From Nitrospirota bacterium (GTDB lineage Bacteria; Nitrospirota_A; Leptospirillia; Leptospirillales; Leptospirillaceae), in assembly GCA_021802325.1 (NCBI GenBank), contig JAKAAM010000001.1, forward strand, positions 10,675 to 74,674: 64,000 bases of DNA. Reading direction: 5' to 3'. The notes under the pieces were generated by a model. It was not told the origin of the DNA, did not search any database, and worked only from the letters and a program-made list of their open reading frames with translations. Of this stretch, positions 41,449 through 49,945 are shown piece after piece (the stretch's first letter is position 1; each line of letters starts with the position of its first letter). The position numbers and the translations under genes are program-made.

Positions 41449-42230
41449 AGCGAAATCTCCAAAATATGACTGTTGATGACGTGGACGAGATCTGGAAAGG
41501 CTAGGGCAAGGAATCCTCCCAGGCTCAGAAAGGGCCCGAACGGCATGGCTTTTCCGAAAAGAGCGCCCCGTTTGTCGGGAGGGTTAAGATAGTGGACGCC
41601 AACAGCTGCGAGGATGCCGGTGGAAGAGGCGGCCAGAAGAACGAGGGAAAGGTTGCGGGGACCGGTGAATGCCCCGATGGCGGCAAGCCAGAAGGCATCT
41701 CCCATTCCCATCCCCCGGCTATAGAACAAGGCGACAAGCGCCACGGGAATGAATCCGATGAGGGCTCCTTCTCCGGAGACAAGAAGTCCCTTTCCCCCCA
41801 TAGTGATGGACGAGAAAACAATGCCGGCTGCGATTCCCGAAAAGGTGAGAAGATGGGGCAGGCGATGATGGCGAACGTCGATCAGGGTCAGAGGAAGGGC
41901 TAAGGAGAAAAAAAGAAGGAGCGCGACCCGCTCCGCAAGGGTTCCTGGATAAAAAGCCACAAAAAGAAAAAAAAATGAGGTGGCGAATTCCGAAATAGGA
42001 ATTTCAGGGAGAATGGAATGACCGCAACGCCTGCATCGGCCACGCGAACGAACCCATGAGAGCAGGGGGAGGAGTTCGGAGAGCCTGAGAGGGATCAAAC
42101 AGTGATCGCACCGGGAACCGGGGGTGGCAATGGAGAGACCCTGCGGAACCCGAACAGCCAGGACCCCGAGAAAGCTTCCCCAGATGCCTCCGGCAGCCAG
42201 TGCCGAAAGAACGATCAGGAGAGTGGTCAT
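41445..42230 (-). CDS. Prepilin peptidase (type IV leader peptidase)
   Basis: This inner-membrane aspartic peptidase cleaves type IV prepilin-like leaders and methylates the new N-terminus. The 261-residue sequence has the cytoplasmic four-Cys zinc motif (Cys41, Cys44, Cys66, Cys69) and the catalytic aspartates Asp118 ('L-I-D-V-R') and Asp178 ('G-M-G-M-G-D'). At least seven hydrophobic helices are present. Length is normal for PilD/GspO. No pilin or secretion gene is in this window, so the substrate is elsewhere. It is the middle gene of a three-gene minus-strand run. Confidence 0.92.
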   Translation of the reverse strand: MTTLLIVLSALAAGGIWGSFLGVLAVRVPQGLSIATPGSRCDHCLIPLRLSELLPLLSWVRSRGRCRRCGHSILPEIPISEFATSFFFLFVAFYPGTLAERVALLLFFSLALPLTLIDVRHHRLPHLLTFSGIAAGIVFSSITMGGKGLLVSGEGALIGFIPVALVALFYSRGMGMGDAFWLAAIGAFTGPRNLSLVLLAASSTGILAAVGVHYLNPPDKRGALFGKAMPFGPFLSLGGFLALAFPDLVHVINSHILEISL

Positions 42231-42263
42231 GGAGTGTCTCCTGATGTGAGACCCATTGGTGAG

Positions 42264-42593
42264 CTAGCTCTGGACCCCTGCTTCCTGGGGCTTGGGATCC
42301 GCCTCCACCTGGGAAGGTTCCTTTAGCCTAATCCGAAAGCCCAGGCGGAGCAGAATATTGATTCGCTCCTTGGTCATCCGGTCCCGCTCTTCCTTGGTGG
42401 ATTTTTTCTTTTCAAGGAAGGAAAGAGAGTTTTTGATGGTCTGGATCGCATCCTTGATGGCGTCCTTGTTTGTGTCGTTTGTCAGGGCGGCAGATTGTTC
42501 GACGATGTCGTCGATGTCGATCTCAGTCCATCTGTCGATATCGGTCCAAGGGCGAAATGCCACGGGGTCTGTTCTCCTTGATTTCTGGGCCAT
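42264..42593 (-). CDS. Hypothetical helical protein
   Basis: This 109-residue soluble protein has no signal or membrane segment. The first ~35 residues are Asp/Trp-rich ('W-T-D-I-D-R-W-T-E-I-D-I-D-D-I'), followed by a charged helix (about 40-95) and a Pro/Glu tail. I recognise no family. A promoter (TTGAAA-N17-CATAAA, minus strand) sits 27 bases upstream of the ATG, implying expression with a very short leader. The ribosome-binding site is poor. It is followed 33 bases later by the prepilin peptidase gene. Confidence 0.55.
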   Translation of the reverse strand: MAQKSRRTDPVAFRPWTDIDRWTEIDIDDIVEQSAALTNDTNKDAIKDAIQTIKNSLSFLEKKKSTKEERDRMTKERINILLRLGFRIRLKEPSQVEADPKPQEAGVQS

Positions 42594-42619
42594 TGGCCCG
42601 CGTCCGTCTTCGTAATTCT

Positions 42620-42648
42620 TTTATGATAATTCCGAAGGATTGTTTCAA
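42620..42648 (-). promoter_or_regulatory. Sigma-70-type promoter for the 42264-42593 gene
   Basis: On the minus strand TTGAAA (42648-42643) and CATAAA (42625-42620) are separated by 17 bases, just downstream of the thiol-disulfide gene. The predicted start is about 20 bases before the ATG at 42593. It would drive the hypothetical gene, the prepilin peptidase and the dehydrogenase. Confidence 0.45.
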
Positions 42649-42657
42649 TCAATCCAC

Positions 42658-43698
42658 TCAGTTCGATTTTGTCTGGGATGTCTTTGGCGTTTCCTGTGCA
42701 AAAATTTGTTTGATGTCGTCATAGGAAAGATACCCGGACTTGACCTGGCCATCGACGATGAACACAGGGGTCGAGGGAACCCCGATGTGTGAGGTCAAAG
42801 TGTCCCCGGCTCTTGAAATGTCTGGAAGCGGGCGGCTTTGGTCGATGCATGCCTGGACCTTTGGAGTGGGAACGCCGGCCTGGACCATGAATCCGGAAAA
42901 GATGGGCTTGAGTCCTGACTTGTCGATGTTCTTGAGGTCGACCCTCTGGTCAAGCTGATTGTGAATCGTCCAGAAGGCGGCCGGCTTCTCTTCGTAAACG
43001 CACATTTCGAAGATCGCCGCATCCAGGGAGTTTCTGTGGATGGTTGTCTGGGGGTACGGGATGTATGTGAAATGAATGGAGGAGTCCGAAGTGACCTTGT
43101 CCTGGACCTCCCGGTTCCAGCGACGACAGACCGAACACTGTTCGTCTCCAAACATGATCACGGAGTGAGGCGCGCTTCCGGATCCTGTCGATGGAAACTT
43201 GTCCAGCTGGAAAGTGGATGACGGGATGAAAAGGGAAACGGGTTGGGGGGGAGGGATGCTTGGAACGACGGCATAATGACGGGTAATGTCCAAAAGGGGG
43301 GTCGTAACGAGATAGCGATGGTTGATGATATAGACAGGAAGTACGATTTTCTGGGCTCCGACGATGATAGAAAAAGGAAGGGCCAGAATGTCGTTGTCGA
43401 CAGCCTTGGGGGCAAGCCAGGCAAAATCCCGGTAGGGAATGCGTTGGCGGGCCAGAGAATCAAGAATGACTTTCTGGAAGCGTTTCTGAAGCGCTGCAGG
43501 ATCATCCGAAACTGGTGCGCTTGTGGGGGCCGGGGATTGCGCTGAAGGGGAGGCGGCCAGGGCCTTGCCCAAGTCCGCCCCTCCGGAAAGTGAGAGCATG
43601 AGTCCCAGAAAGCCCCAAAAAAGAGGGGATCGGTCTCGGAGGAAAAGACGTTTCAGAAGTCCGTCCGGTGGAAAGGTGCTCGAGAAGGCAAACGGCAT
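42658..43698 (-). CDS. Exported thioredoxin-fold thiol:disulfide protein
   Basis: The 346-residue protein has an N-terminal hydrophobic helix (about 25-45) as signal or anchor and a Pro/Ala/Ser linker. A middle domain (~65-160) resembles DsbC/G-type dimerisation. A C-terminal DsbA-type thioredoxin fold (~165-335) has the active site C-S-V-C (Cys188, Cys191) and a cis-Pro 'G-V-P-S-T-P-V-F-I-V-D-G'. It would oxidise or isomerise disulfides, or help cytochrome c maturation, in the periplasm. ATG 43698 is chosen by the length of the signal; 117 upstream codons are open but look non-coding. Confidence 0.82.
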   Translation of the reverse strand: MPFAFSSTFPPDGLLKRLFLRDRSPLFWGFLGLMLSLSGGADLGKALAASPSAQSPAPTSAPVSDDPAALQKRFQKVILDSLARQRIPYRDFAWLAPKAVDNDILALPFSIIVGAQKIVLPVYIINHRYLVTTPLLDITRHYAVVPSIPPPQPVSLFIPSSTFQLDKFPSTGSGSAPHSVIMFGDEQCSVCRRWNREVQDKVTSDSSIHFTYIPYPQTTIHRNSLDAAIFEMCVYEEKPAAFWTIHNQLDQRVDLKNIDKSGLKPIFSGFMVQAGVPTPKVQACIDQSRPLPDISRAGDTLTSHIGVPSTPVFIVDGQVKSGYLSYDDIKQIFAQETPKTSQTKSN

Positions 43699-43793
43699 TA
43701 TTGTCTCTCTTCGGTTACCAGATTTTCGGGTTTCCTGGTCCGGCTCCGCCCTTTCGCTGGAAAAGGATCCAGGGACTGGCAGAACCTTCCGTG

Positions 43794-43830
43794 TGCGAAG
43801 GGCCGGCAGAGTCAATTCCGGCCCTTCGCA
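43794..43830. repeat. Strong 13-bp inverted repeat upstream of the thiol-disulfide gene
   Basis: The arms 43794-43806 and 43818-43830 are perfectly complementary (TGCGAAGGGCCGG and its complement) around an 11-base loop. It lies 96 bases upstream of the minus-strand gene and is not followed by a T tract on either strand. A second small hairpin (GATCTC/GAGATC) lies about 20 bases further. The rest of the 43699-44143 gap shows no gene or clear promoter. Confidence 0.6.
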
Positions 43831-44143
43831 TGTGCCAGGCATCGGGGATCTCTTTGTGGAGATCGGCATCGGATCAATCGGGGTCTGAGCATAAAAACCT
43901 TTTCGGGACATACCCTTCTGGCCAGAGTCGGAGTCCTTTGTAAGTGTCAGGCCCGGATTGAGTGAGGGACGGCGGTGGAAAAGCGTATGTCCGGATCGGT
44001 TTTTGAACCATACTTTAACGATGCTAGCAAACGGGGTGTAAAGATTCAATCTTCCCTCGAAAATATAGGGGAGAGGAGTCTTGAAATCGAGGGGCTGAAT
44101 GGAGTAGCCTTTTCACGATTTGCCATCCGTGCTTCCGATCCTC

Positions 44144-44216
44144 GCTCCTGTAGCTCAATTGGCAGAGCACCCGCCTTGTAAGCGGAAGGTTCTCGGTTCA
44201 ATTCCGAGCAGGAGCT
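44144..44216 (+). tRNA. tRNA-Thr (anticodon TGT)
   Basis: GCTCCTG (44144-44150) pairs with CAGGAGC (44209-44215). The anticodon stem CCGC/GCGG encloses CTTGTAA with anticodon TGT at 44177-44179. The T arm GGTTCAATTCC is canonical. The 3' CCA is not encoded (the next bases are CCC), unlike the Gln and Leu genes in this window. Confidence 0.95.
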
Positions 44217-44366
44217 CCCGTTTACAAAACCTTCTCTGTATCCTTACATCCTTTCAGGCTACAAGATGCTCCGACAGAAGGTCCGGGTCGTGAGGTCATG
44301 TCTGGTTCATGACATCGCTCCTGTTTTTGTGATTAAATAGAAAAAGGAAGATCTGAGAAGAATTTT

Positions 44367-44391
44367 TGGTGCCGGAAAATACTTGGCACCA
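44367..44391. promoter_or_regulatory. Inverted repeat just before the DUF4337 gene
   Basis: TGGTGCC (44367-44373) and GGCACCA (44385-44391) form a perfect 7-base inverted repeat with an 11-base spacer, ending at the A of a possible ATG at 44391. It could be an operator or a leader hairpin that affects translation of the downstream gene. Confidence 0.4.
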
Positions 44392-44408
44392 TGTTTTATG
44401 GGGAGGCC

Positions 44409-45014
44409 ATGAGTCAGGAATCGCTTGAAGCCCATGACCTGATGGAGTCGCTCAGTGAGTCCATCGAAAAGCGCGAAGAAAAAAGAGACCAGTGGAATAT
44501 CAAGGTGGCATTGACCACTTCTATCCTCGCTGTTTTTGCCGCTTTGTCCAATCTGGAGTCCGAGCAGAAAACGTCGGAAGCGATCATGCTGAAAAATTCG
44601 GCCATCTTTTATCAGGCCAAGGCCTCAGATCAGTGGTCGTTCTACCAGGCAAAAAAAATCAAGCTTCATATGTCCGAGAACCAGGTTCACCTTGTGGATC
44701 TTCTCCATTCCTCGCGGAGTGAAAAGGACCGTCTGGAAAAACTGGTTTTGAAGTACAAGGGACAAGTCGGGAAAATAAAAAAACAGGCCATAGGATTCGA
44801 GGAGGAGCGTGATCGGATGAATGCGCTGTCGGACCGCTCCCTGGCGCATCATCATGCCTTTGCCCTCAGTGTTGTCTGTTTTCAGATCAGTATCGTCCTT
44901 TCGTCAATGGCCGTCATGCTCAGGAGAAATTCCCTCTGGTATGTCAGCTTGGGCCTTGGAGGTCTGGGAGCATTGGCTTTTGTCAACGGCTTCCTTATGT
45001 TTTTTCATCTTTAG
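44409..45014 (+). CDS. DUF4337 family membrane protein
   Basis: The 201-residue protein has a cytoplasmic acidic helix, a first hydrophobic helix (about 30-47), a long charged coiled-coil-like stretch (about 55-140) containing the family pattern 'A-x-D-Q-W-S-F-Y-Q-A-K-K-I-K', and two membrane helices at the C-terminus (about 147-168 and 175-198). Function is unknown. ATG 44409 follows GGGGAGG but with a very short spacer; ATG 44391 is an alternative six codons upstream. A small lipoprotein gene follows 13 bases later, so the two are probably co-transcribed and both envelope-located. Confidence 0.8.
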   Translation: MSQESLEAHDLMESLSESIEKREEKRDQWNIKVALTTSILAVFAALSNLESEQKTSEAIMLKNSAIFYQAKASDQWSFYQAKKIKLHMSENQVHLVDLLHSSRSEKDRLEKLVLKYKGQVGKIKKQAIGFEEERDRMNALSDRSLAHHHAFALSVVCFQISIVLSSMAVMLRRNSLWYVSLGLGGLGALAFVNGFLMFFHL

Positions 45015-45027
45015 GCAGGTGATTGCG

Positions 45028-45264
45028 ATGGGATGCTTTCGAAAAGAACTCCGGGCAATCGTTTTTTTGGGGTTGCTTGTGGCGGCAGGCTGTCATTCCT
45101 CTCCGGGAACCTCAAAAACGGCAGAGGCTCCCGGCCCCTCCACTCCTCCTTCCTCTCGAAGCGAGTCGTCCCCTTCGGTCCTACCCGGACAGCTGGGCGG
45201 GGCCAACTCATTTGTCCCCTATGCGGACAAGCCACCCTTGGGAACTCCCGTGGAAACCCATTGA
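45028..45264 (+). CDS. Small Pro/Ser-rich lipoprotein
   Basis: The 78-residue product has a short basic start, a hydrophobic stretch and lipobox 'L-V-A-A-G-C' with Cys22. The mature part is Pro/Ser/Gly-rich, without recognisable domain, and likely disordered. AGGTGA lies 5 bases before the ATG. It follows the DUF4337 gene by 13 bases and precedes the rimP operon. Similar short lipoproteins are common, but this one matches no named family I know. The lipobox makes export and acylation likely. Confidence 0.7.
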   Translation: MGCFRKELRAIVFLGLLVAAGCHSSPGTSKTAEAPGPSTPPSSRSESSPSVLPGQLGGANSFVPYADKPPLGTPVETH

Positions 45265-45336
45265 GCGAGAGGGCGATTGACCTTTCGTCAATGACGCGGG
45301 GCAGGGGGTTGATTTATTAAAGGAGATCTGTAGAAT

Positions 45337-45864
45337 ATGTCCGATAACCCCGTTTTGCCCCCCTCCCCCGACCGATTGACCGAAGAGATCTCTCTTCTCC
45401 TTGTTTCAATGGGACTGACACTCTACGATCTTGTGCTACCCAAGAAAAACAGTGGTGTCCTTCGGGTTTTTATCGAAAGCCCCGAGGGGGTGACGATTGA
45501 CCAGCTGGAAGGAGCCAGTCGCAGGATCAGTGTGTTGCTCGACGTCATTGATCCTTTTCCTGGCCGCTATCACCTTGAGGTAAGCTCGCCAGGTCTTGAC
45601 CGGATGCTTAAGGTCCCGGCCGACCTGGAGCGCAATCCGGGTCAGTGGGTCAATGTGAAGCTTGTTGAGGCCGTGTCCGGTCAGAAGGTTTGGAAGGGAC
45701 GGATCGGAGCCGTGTCTGCGGAAGGATTCGAGCTTTTGGTCTCGTCTGGAAAGAAGTCTGCCACCCTTCAGGTTCTGTTTTCGAATGTCAGAAGCGTGCA
45801 GGCGGAGTTCTGGCGTTCCGTTCCTGCACCAAAAGACCGGGAAGCGACTCGGTCGAGAGGGTAA
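45337..45864 (+). CDS. rimP: Ribosome maturation factor RimP
   Basis: RimP assists late 30S assembly. The 175-residue protein has the N-terminal alpha/beta domain with 'L-R-V-F-I-E-S-P-E-G-V-T-I-D-Q-L', where many RimPs have D-x-x-x-G-V-x-x-x-D-C. The central 'L-E-V-S-S-P-G-L-D-R-M-L' signature and a C-terminal Sm-like barrel follow. The start ATG 45337 follows AAAGGAG. It leads the rimP-nusA-infB-ylxP-rbfA-truB-rpsO-pnp cluster, the classic order. A 105-base gap to nusA shows no clear structure. Confidence 0.93.
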   Translation: MSDNPVLPPSPDRLTEEISLLLVSMGLTLYDLVLPKKNSGVLRVFIESPEGVTIDQLEGASRRISVLLDVIDPFPGRYHLEVSSPGLDRMLKVPADLERNPGQWVNVKLVEAVSGQKVWKGRIGAVSAEGFELLVSSGKKSATLQVLFSNVRSVQAEFWRSVPAPKDREATRSRG

Positions 45865-45969
45865 AGCGGGCATCGTGTGGTAGAGTGTAGTGATATGAAG
45901 AGACAGGAAGCTTGTTGCCCGGACGACGTTCATGTCGGACGAAGAGACGGAACCGATTGGGAGAGATGA

Positions 45970-47313
45970 ATGGTTAATCAGGAATTGTTGAGTGTCCTTG
46001 ACCAGCTTCACCGGGAGAAGGGAATTCCCCAGGAAACACTCCTGGAGGCCCTGCAGTCCGCCATTCTGACCGCTGCAAGAAAACGCTATGGCGGTGGGGA
46101 TAATTTTCAGGTCGAAATCGATCCGAGAACGGGCGAGATCCAGGTTCTTCATATTCGCCGGATTGTCGAGAATGTCCTTTCCCCCAATGAGGAAGTTTCT
46201 CTTGCCGAGGCGATGGAATCCGACCCTGAAGCGGAGGTCGGTGACGAAATCGGGGCCTTTCTCGAGATCGATGACTTCGGTCGGATCGCGGCCCAGGCGG
46301 CGAAGCAAGTCATTTTTCAGAAGGTGCGCGAAGCCGAGTGGTCTGTCGTTGCCAGGGAATTTGGCGGGAAAAAGGGGAATGTTGTCGCCGGCGTCTATAT
46401 CGGACAGGAAAAGAGGAGCTTCATCATAGACCTTGGGAAGACAGAAGCAATCCTGCCATATAAAGAGCAAATTCCCAGGGAATCCTTTCATCGTGGAGAC
46501 AGGGTCAAGGCTCTTCTGCTCGACATTCGGACAACCACCCGGGGCCCTCAGCTGATTCTCTCGAGGACCCATCCCGATTTTCTGGCGCGCCTTTTCGAAA
46601 AGGAAGTGCCTGAAATAAGTGAAGGAATCATCGAGATCAAGGGCGTTGTTCGCGATCCGGGTGAGCGGGCCAAGGTCGCAGTGCTTTCACGGGACCCGAA
46701 TGTTGATCCGGTTGGTTCGTGCGTCGGAGTCAAGGGCTCACGGGTCCAGGCCATTGTCCGTGAAATTCACGGAGAGAAAATCGATATCATCGACTGGAGT
46801 CCGGATCCGGGGACCTTTATCGCCCGTGCTCTTTCTCCCGCCAAGGTTCTTCGAGTCGCGACCCGGGACGGGGAGTTCGACAAGGTTGCGACGGTTGTGG
46901 TCGCCAACCAGCAGCTCTCCCTTGCCATTGGTCGTCGGGGACAGAATGTTCGGCTTGCAGCAAAACTCACCGGATGGAAGATCGACATCTTCAGTGAACA
47001 GCAGTACGAGGCCGATCGGATGGCCCGTTCTGCAGAAGGAGAGCATGAGGGACAGGCCGCGCCCTCATTGGAAGCGCCTTCGATGATTCTTCTCGAGGAT
47101 CTTCCGGGAATGGGCGGAAATATGGCCGATGCCCTGAAGGCAGCGGGTTTTGACAGTGTCGAAAAGGTGGCCAATGCATCGGCGGAGGATATCGCCAAAC
47201 TTCCGAAGTTTGGTCCGAAAACTGCCGCTAAGCTGATCGAAACCGCACGGGATTTCATGGGTTATCCGAAGACTTCCGGAACTACGCCGGAGACGGATTC
47301 GGGGTCGCTATAA
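45970..47313 (+). CDS. nusA: Transcription termination/antitermination factor NusA
   Basis: NusA binds RNA polymerase and nascent RNA to control pausing, termination and rRNA antitermination. The 447-residue protein has the N-terminal polymerase-binding domain (~1-125), S1 (~130-200), two KH domains (~205-345, with 'D-P-V-G-S-C-V-G-V-K-G-S-R-V-Q' and 'A-I-G-R-R-G-Q-N-V-R-L-A'), and one C-terminal helix-hairpin-helix repeat (~370-435). Length is normal for a NusA with a short C-terminal extension. It is the second gene of the rimP operon; ylxR, common between nusA and infB, is absent. Confidence 0.96.
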   Translation: MVNQELLSVLDQLHREKGIPQETLLEALQSAILTAARKRYGGGDNFQVEIDPRTGEIQVLHIRRIVENVLSPNEEVSLAEAMESDPEAEVGDEIGAFLEIDDFGRIAAQAAKQVIFQKVREAEWSVVAREFGGKKGNVVAGVYIGQEKRSFIIDLGKTEAILPYKEQIPRESFHRGDRVKALLLDIRTTTRGPQLILSRTHPDFLARLFEKEVPEISEGIIEIKGVVRDPGERAKVAVLSRDPNVDPVGSCVGVKGSRVQAIVREIHGEKIDIIDWSPDPGTFIARALSPAKVLRVATRDGEFDKVATVVVANQQLSLAIGRRGQNVRLAAKLTGWKIDIFSEQQYEADRMARSAEGEHEGQAAPSLEAPSMILLEDLPGMGGNMADALKAAGFDSVEKVANASAEDIAKLPKFGPKTAAKLIETARDFMGYPKTSGTTPETDSGSL

Positions 47314-47332
47314 CGAAGAGGGGGATGGTTCT

Positions 47333-49945
47333 TTGAAGGTTTATGAATTGGCTCGCGAATTGAAAATGGAAAGCAAATCCCTGCTTGCCAAACTTAAACT
47401 CTGGGGGATTCATGCGCCGTCTCACATGGCGACTCTCGATGAAAGAACCATCAACATTGTTCGGCAAAAGGTAAAAAAGGGAGAGGAGGCCCCCGAGGCC
47501 CCCAAAAAGCCGATCCTCATCAAGAAGAAATCTTTTGCTCCCGGGGCCGAGGTCGCTGAGGAGCAACCCGTTCAGGCCGAAGTGGTTTCCCCTCCAGAGG
47601 CGGGGGCTATCGAAACCGAGCGTCCCGTCGGCATGGAAAATGTTGTGAATGCCGTTGAAGCGGTGCCCCCTGCCACGCAGCTCCCTCTGACGGCTGGAGC
47701 TCCTGCCGAGAATATTCTCCCCCGTATTCCAGTCGAAGGATGGACGCAGGAAAACGCACCGGTTCGTCAAGGGGAAAAGACTCCTTCCGCTCCTTCCACG
47801 GCCGTTCCTTCAAAAGAAACGGCGGAAAAGGGGGCGGTCCGGGACCGGGCGCTCCCCGGTGACAAGCGCGGAAAACCAGCAAAAACCACCAAAGACAAAA
47901 ACCAGAAGCTCGATCGCCTTCACATGCTTCGAGAAGAGGATTTTGTCGATCTCGAGGAAGCCGGAGAAAAAGAATCCGCAATATCCAAGCCACCGGTCTC
48001 TCCTGCCACGGTTCATCGTGTCGTCGCTCCCGGCGCTCCCCCTGAAACACAGACGTCGTCCCGCCCTTCCTTTCCGCGCCCTGCTTTCAAGAAGGCCCCC
48101 TCCTTCAAGAAGAAGGCGAAAGGAGGAAGCGATTCAAGGGGAGCCTCCCAGGCCGTTGACGGAACCAAGGCACGGAAGAAGTCCATACGGATCGAGGCCG
48201 GAACGAGCGTCAAGGACTTTGCGGACAAATTGGGTGTCAAGGTGCAGGATGTCATCATGCGCCTGATGGCCATGGGGGTGATGACCACAATCACCGAGCC
48301 GGTTGATCCTGAAGCCGCAATGCTTGTTGCCGAGCAGCTGGGTATCGCCGTCGAAATCCAGCAGGAGGAACCGGAGGAAGCCATTCTTGGTGAATCGGAG
48401 GATTCTCCGGAGGATCTGTTGCCGCGTCCGCCCGTCGTCACGATCATGGGGCACACCGACCATGGGAAGACCTCTCTTCTCGATGCCATTCGCAAGAGCA
48501 AGGTGGCCGAAGGGGAGGCGGGTGGCATCACCCAGCATATCGGTGCCTACACCGTATCGATCAACGGACGGGATATCACCTTCCTTGATACCCCTGGACA
48601 TGAAGCCTTCACGGCGATGCGGGCCCGCGGAGCGAAGGCAACCGATGTTGTCGTTCTCGTTGTTGCCGCGGATGATGGAGTCATGCCCCAGACCGTGGAG
48701 GCCATCAACCATGCCCGTGCGGCCGATGTTCCGATCATCGTCGCCATAAACAAGATCGACAAACCGGAGGCCAATCCGGACCGAGTCAAGCAGGCTCTGT
48801 CTGAATATGGGCTCACTCCGGAGGAATGGGGCGGTACGACGATTTTCTGTCCGGTCTCTGCCAAAAAGAGGACAGGTCTGGACCTTCTTCTTGAAATGAT
48901 CCTGCTCCAGGCGGATGTTCTGGATCTCAAGGCCAATCCCAATCGTCGGGCCCGAGGTCTGGTCATCGAATCACGTCTCGACAAGGGAAGAGGCATCGTG
49001 GCTTCGGTTCTCGTTCAGAAGGGAACCCTCAAGGTCGGAAACTTTCTTGTCCTGGGAGCACAGGTCGGTCGGGTTCGGAGCCTGACAGACCCCTTCGGCC
49101 ACCGGATCACGGAGGTCACCCCTTCTCATTCCGCCGAGGTCGTTGGACTCGACGGGATGCCACAGCCAGGAGACATCTTCATTGCGGTCGAGGACGAAAA
49201 GCTGGGTCGGCAGGTAGCCATGGCCCGCCAGGCCAGACAACGGGCCCTTCAGCTTCTTCAGAACAAGAAGGTCACGCTCGAGGATCTTTACTCTCAGATC
49301 GAGGAAGGCCTCATCAAGGATCTTAACCTGATCCTCAAGGTCGATGTCCAGGGTTCGATCGAACCCATCCGGCAGGCCATTGGGAAACTTGAGAACAAGA
49401 AGGTCAGAGTGAGGTTCATCCATGAGGGAGTCGGAGGAATTCGTGAAACCGATGTCCTGTTGGCCCAGGCCTCAAACGCCGTGATTCTTGGTTTCAACGT
49501 TCGTCCAGAGCCCAAGGCCCTGACTTTGGCGGAGCGGGAAAAAGTGGAAATGAAGTTTTACTCGGTGATTTATGATGCCGTGGAGGACATCAGGAAGGCA
49601 ATGGAAGGGATGCTGTCGCCCACCATTCGAGAAAAGTTTGTCGGTCGTGCCGAAGTGCGTCAGGTTTACAATATCTCACGTGTCGGAACGGTTGCCGGAT
49701 GCTATGTCTCCGAAGGAGTCATGCAGCGGACCGGGACGGTGGTCAAGCTCATTCGGGACGGGGCGGTGGTCTTCGAGGGCAAGATGGAAGCCCTGAAGAG
49801 ATTTAAGGACGATGTGCGTGAAGTCGCCGCCGGCTATGAATGCGGGATTTCCTTGGAAAACTTCCGCGATATCAAGGTGGGTGACCTGATAGAGTGCTTC
49901 GTTCAGGAAAAGATAGCGGGAAAGCTTGAGCCGGTCAACACATGA
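47333..49945 (+). CDS. infB: Translation initiation factor IF-2
   Basis: IF-2 places initiator tRNA on the ribosome with GTP. The 870-residue protein has the N-terminal IF2_N module (~1-55), a long Pro/Ala/Lys-rich linker (~60-285), a second IF2_N (~285-335), the G domain, domain II, the IF-2 domain III and C-terminal domains. The G1 loop near residue 375 reads 'M-G-H-T-D-H-G-K-T', where nearly all IF-2 have G-H-V-D-H-G-K. 'D-T-P-G-H-E-A-F' and 'N-K-I-D' are normal. The start is TTG at 47333. It is followed by the overlapping ylxP-like gene. Confidence 0.96.
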   Translation: MKVYELARELKMESKSLLAKLKLWGIHAPSHMATLDERTINIVRQKVKKGEEAPEAPKKPILIKKKSFAPGAEVAEEQPVQAEVVSPPEAGAIETERPVGMENVVNAVEAVPPATQLPLTAGAPAENILPRIPVEGWTQENAPVRQGEKTPSAPSTAVPSKETAEKGAVRDRALPGDKRGKPAKTTKDKNQKLDRLHMLREEDFVDLEEAGEKESAISKPPVSPATVHRVVAPGAPPETQTSSRPSFPRPAFKKAPSFKKKAKGGSDSRGASQAVDGTKARKKSIRIEAGTSVKDFADKLGVKVQDVIMRLMAMGVMTTITEPVDPEAAMLVAEQLGIAVEIQQEEPEEAILGESEDSPEDLLPRPPVVTIMGHTDHGKTSLLDAIRKSKVAEGEAGGITQHIGAYTVSINGRDITFLDTPGHEAFTAMRARGAKATDVVVLVVAADDGVMPQTVEAINHARAADVPIIVAINKIDKPEANPDRVKQALSEYGLTPEEWGGTTIFCPVSAKKRTGLDLLLEMILLQADVLDLKANPNRRARGLVIESRLDKGRGIVASVLVQKGTLKVGNFLVLGAQVGRVRSLTDPFGHRITEVTPSHSAEVVGLDGMPQPGDIFIAVEDEKLGRQVAMARQARQRALQLLQNKKVTLEDLYSQIEEGLIKDLNLILKVDVQGSIEPIRQAIGKLENKKVRVRFIHEGVGGIRETDVLLAQASNAVILGFNVRPEPKALTLAEREKVEMKFYSVIYDAVEDIRKAMEGMLSPTIREKFVGRAEVRQVYNISRVGTVAGCYVSEGVMQRTGTVVKLIRDGAVVFEGKMEALKRFKDDVREVAAGYECGISLENFRDIKVGDLIECFVQEKIAGKLEPVNT

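Noticed and set aside
43699..44049. 117-codon upstream extension of the thiol-disulfide protein
   Set aside because: It would bury the signal segment, contains the strong hairpin, and has no coding character.
44385..44400. TGGCAC-like sequence resembling a sigma-54 promoter
   Set aside because: The -12 GC doublet is absent at the required spacing (TTTA instead of TTGC).
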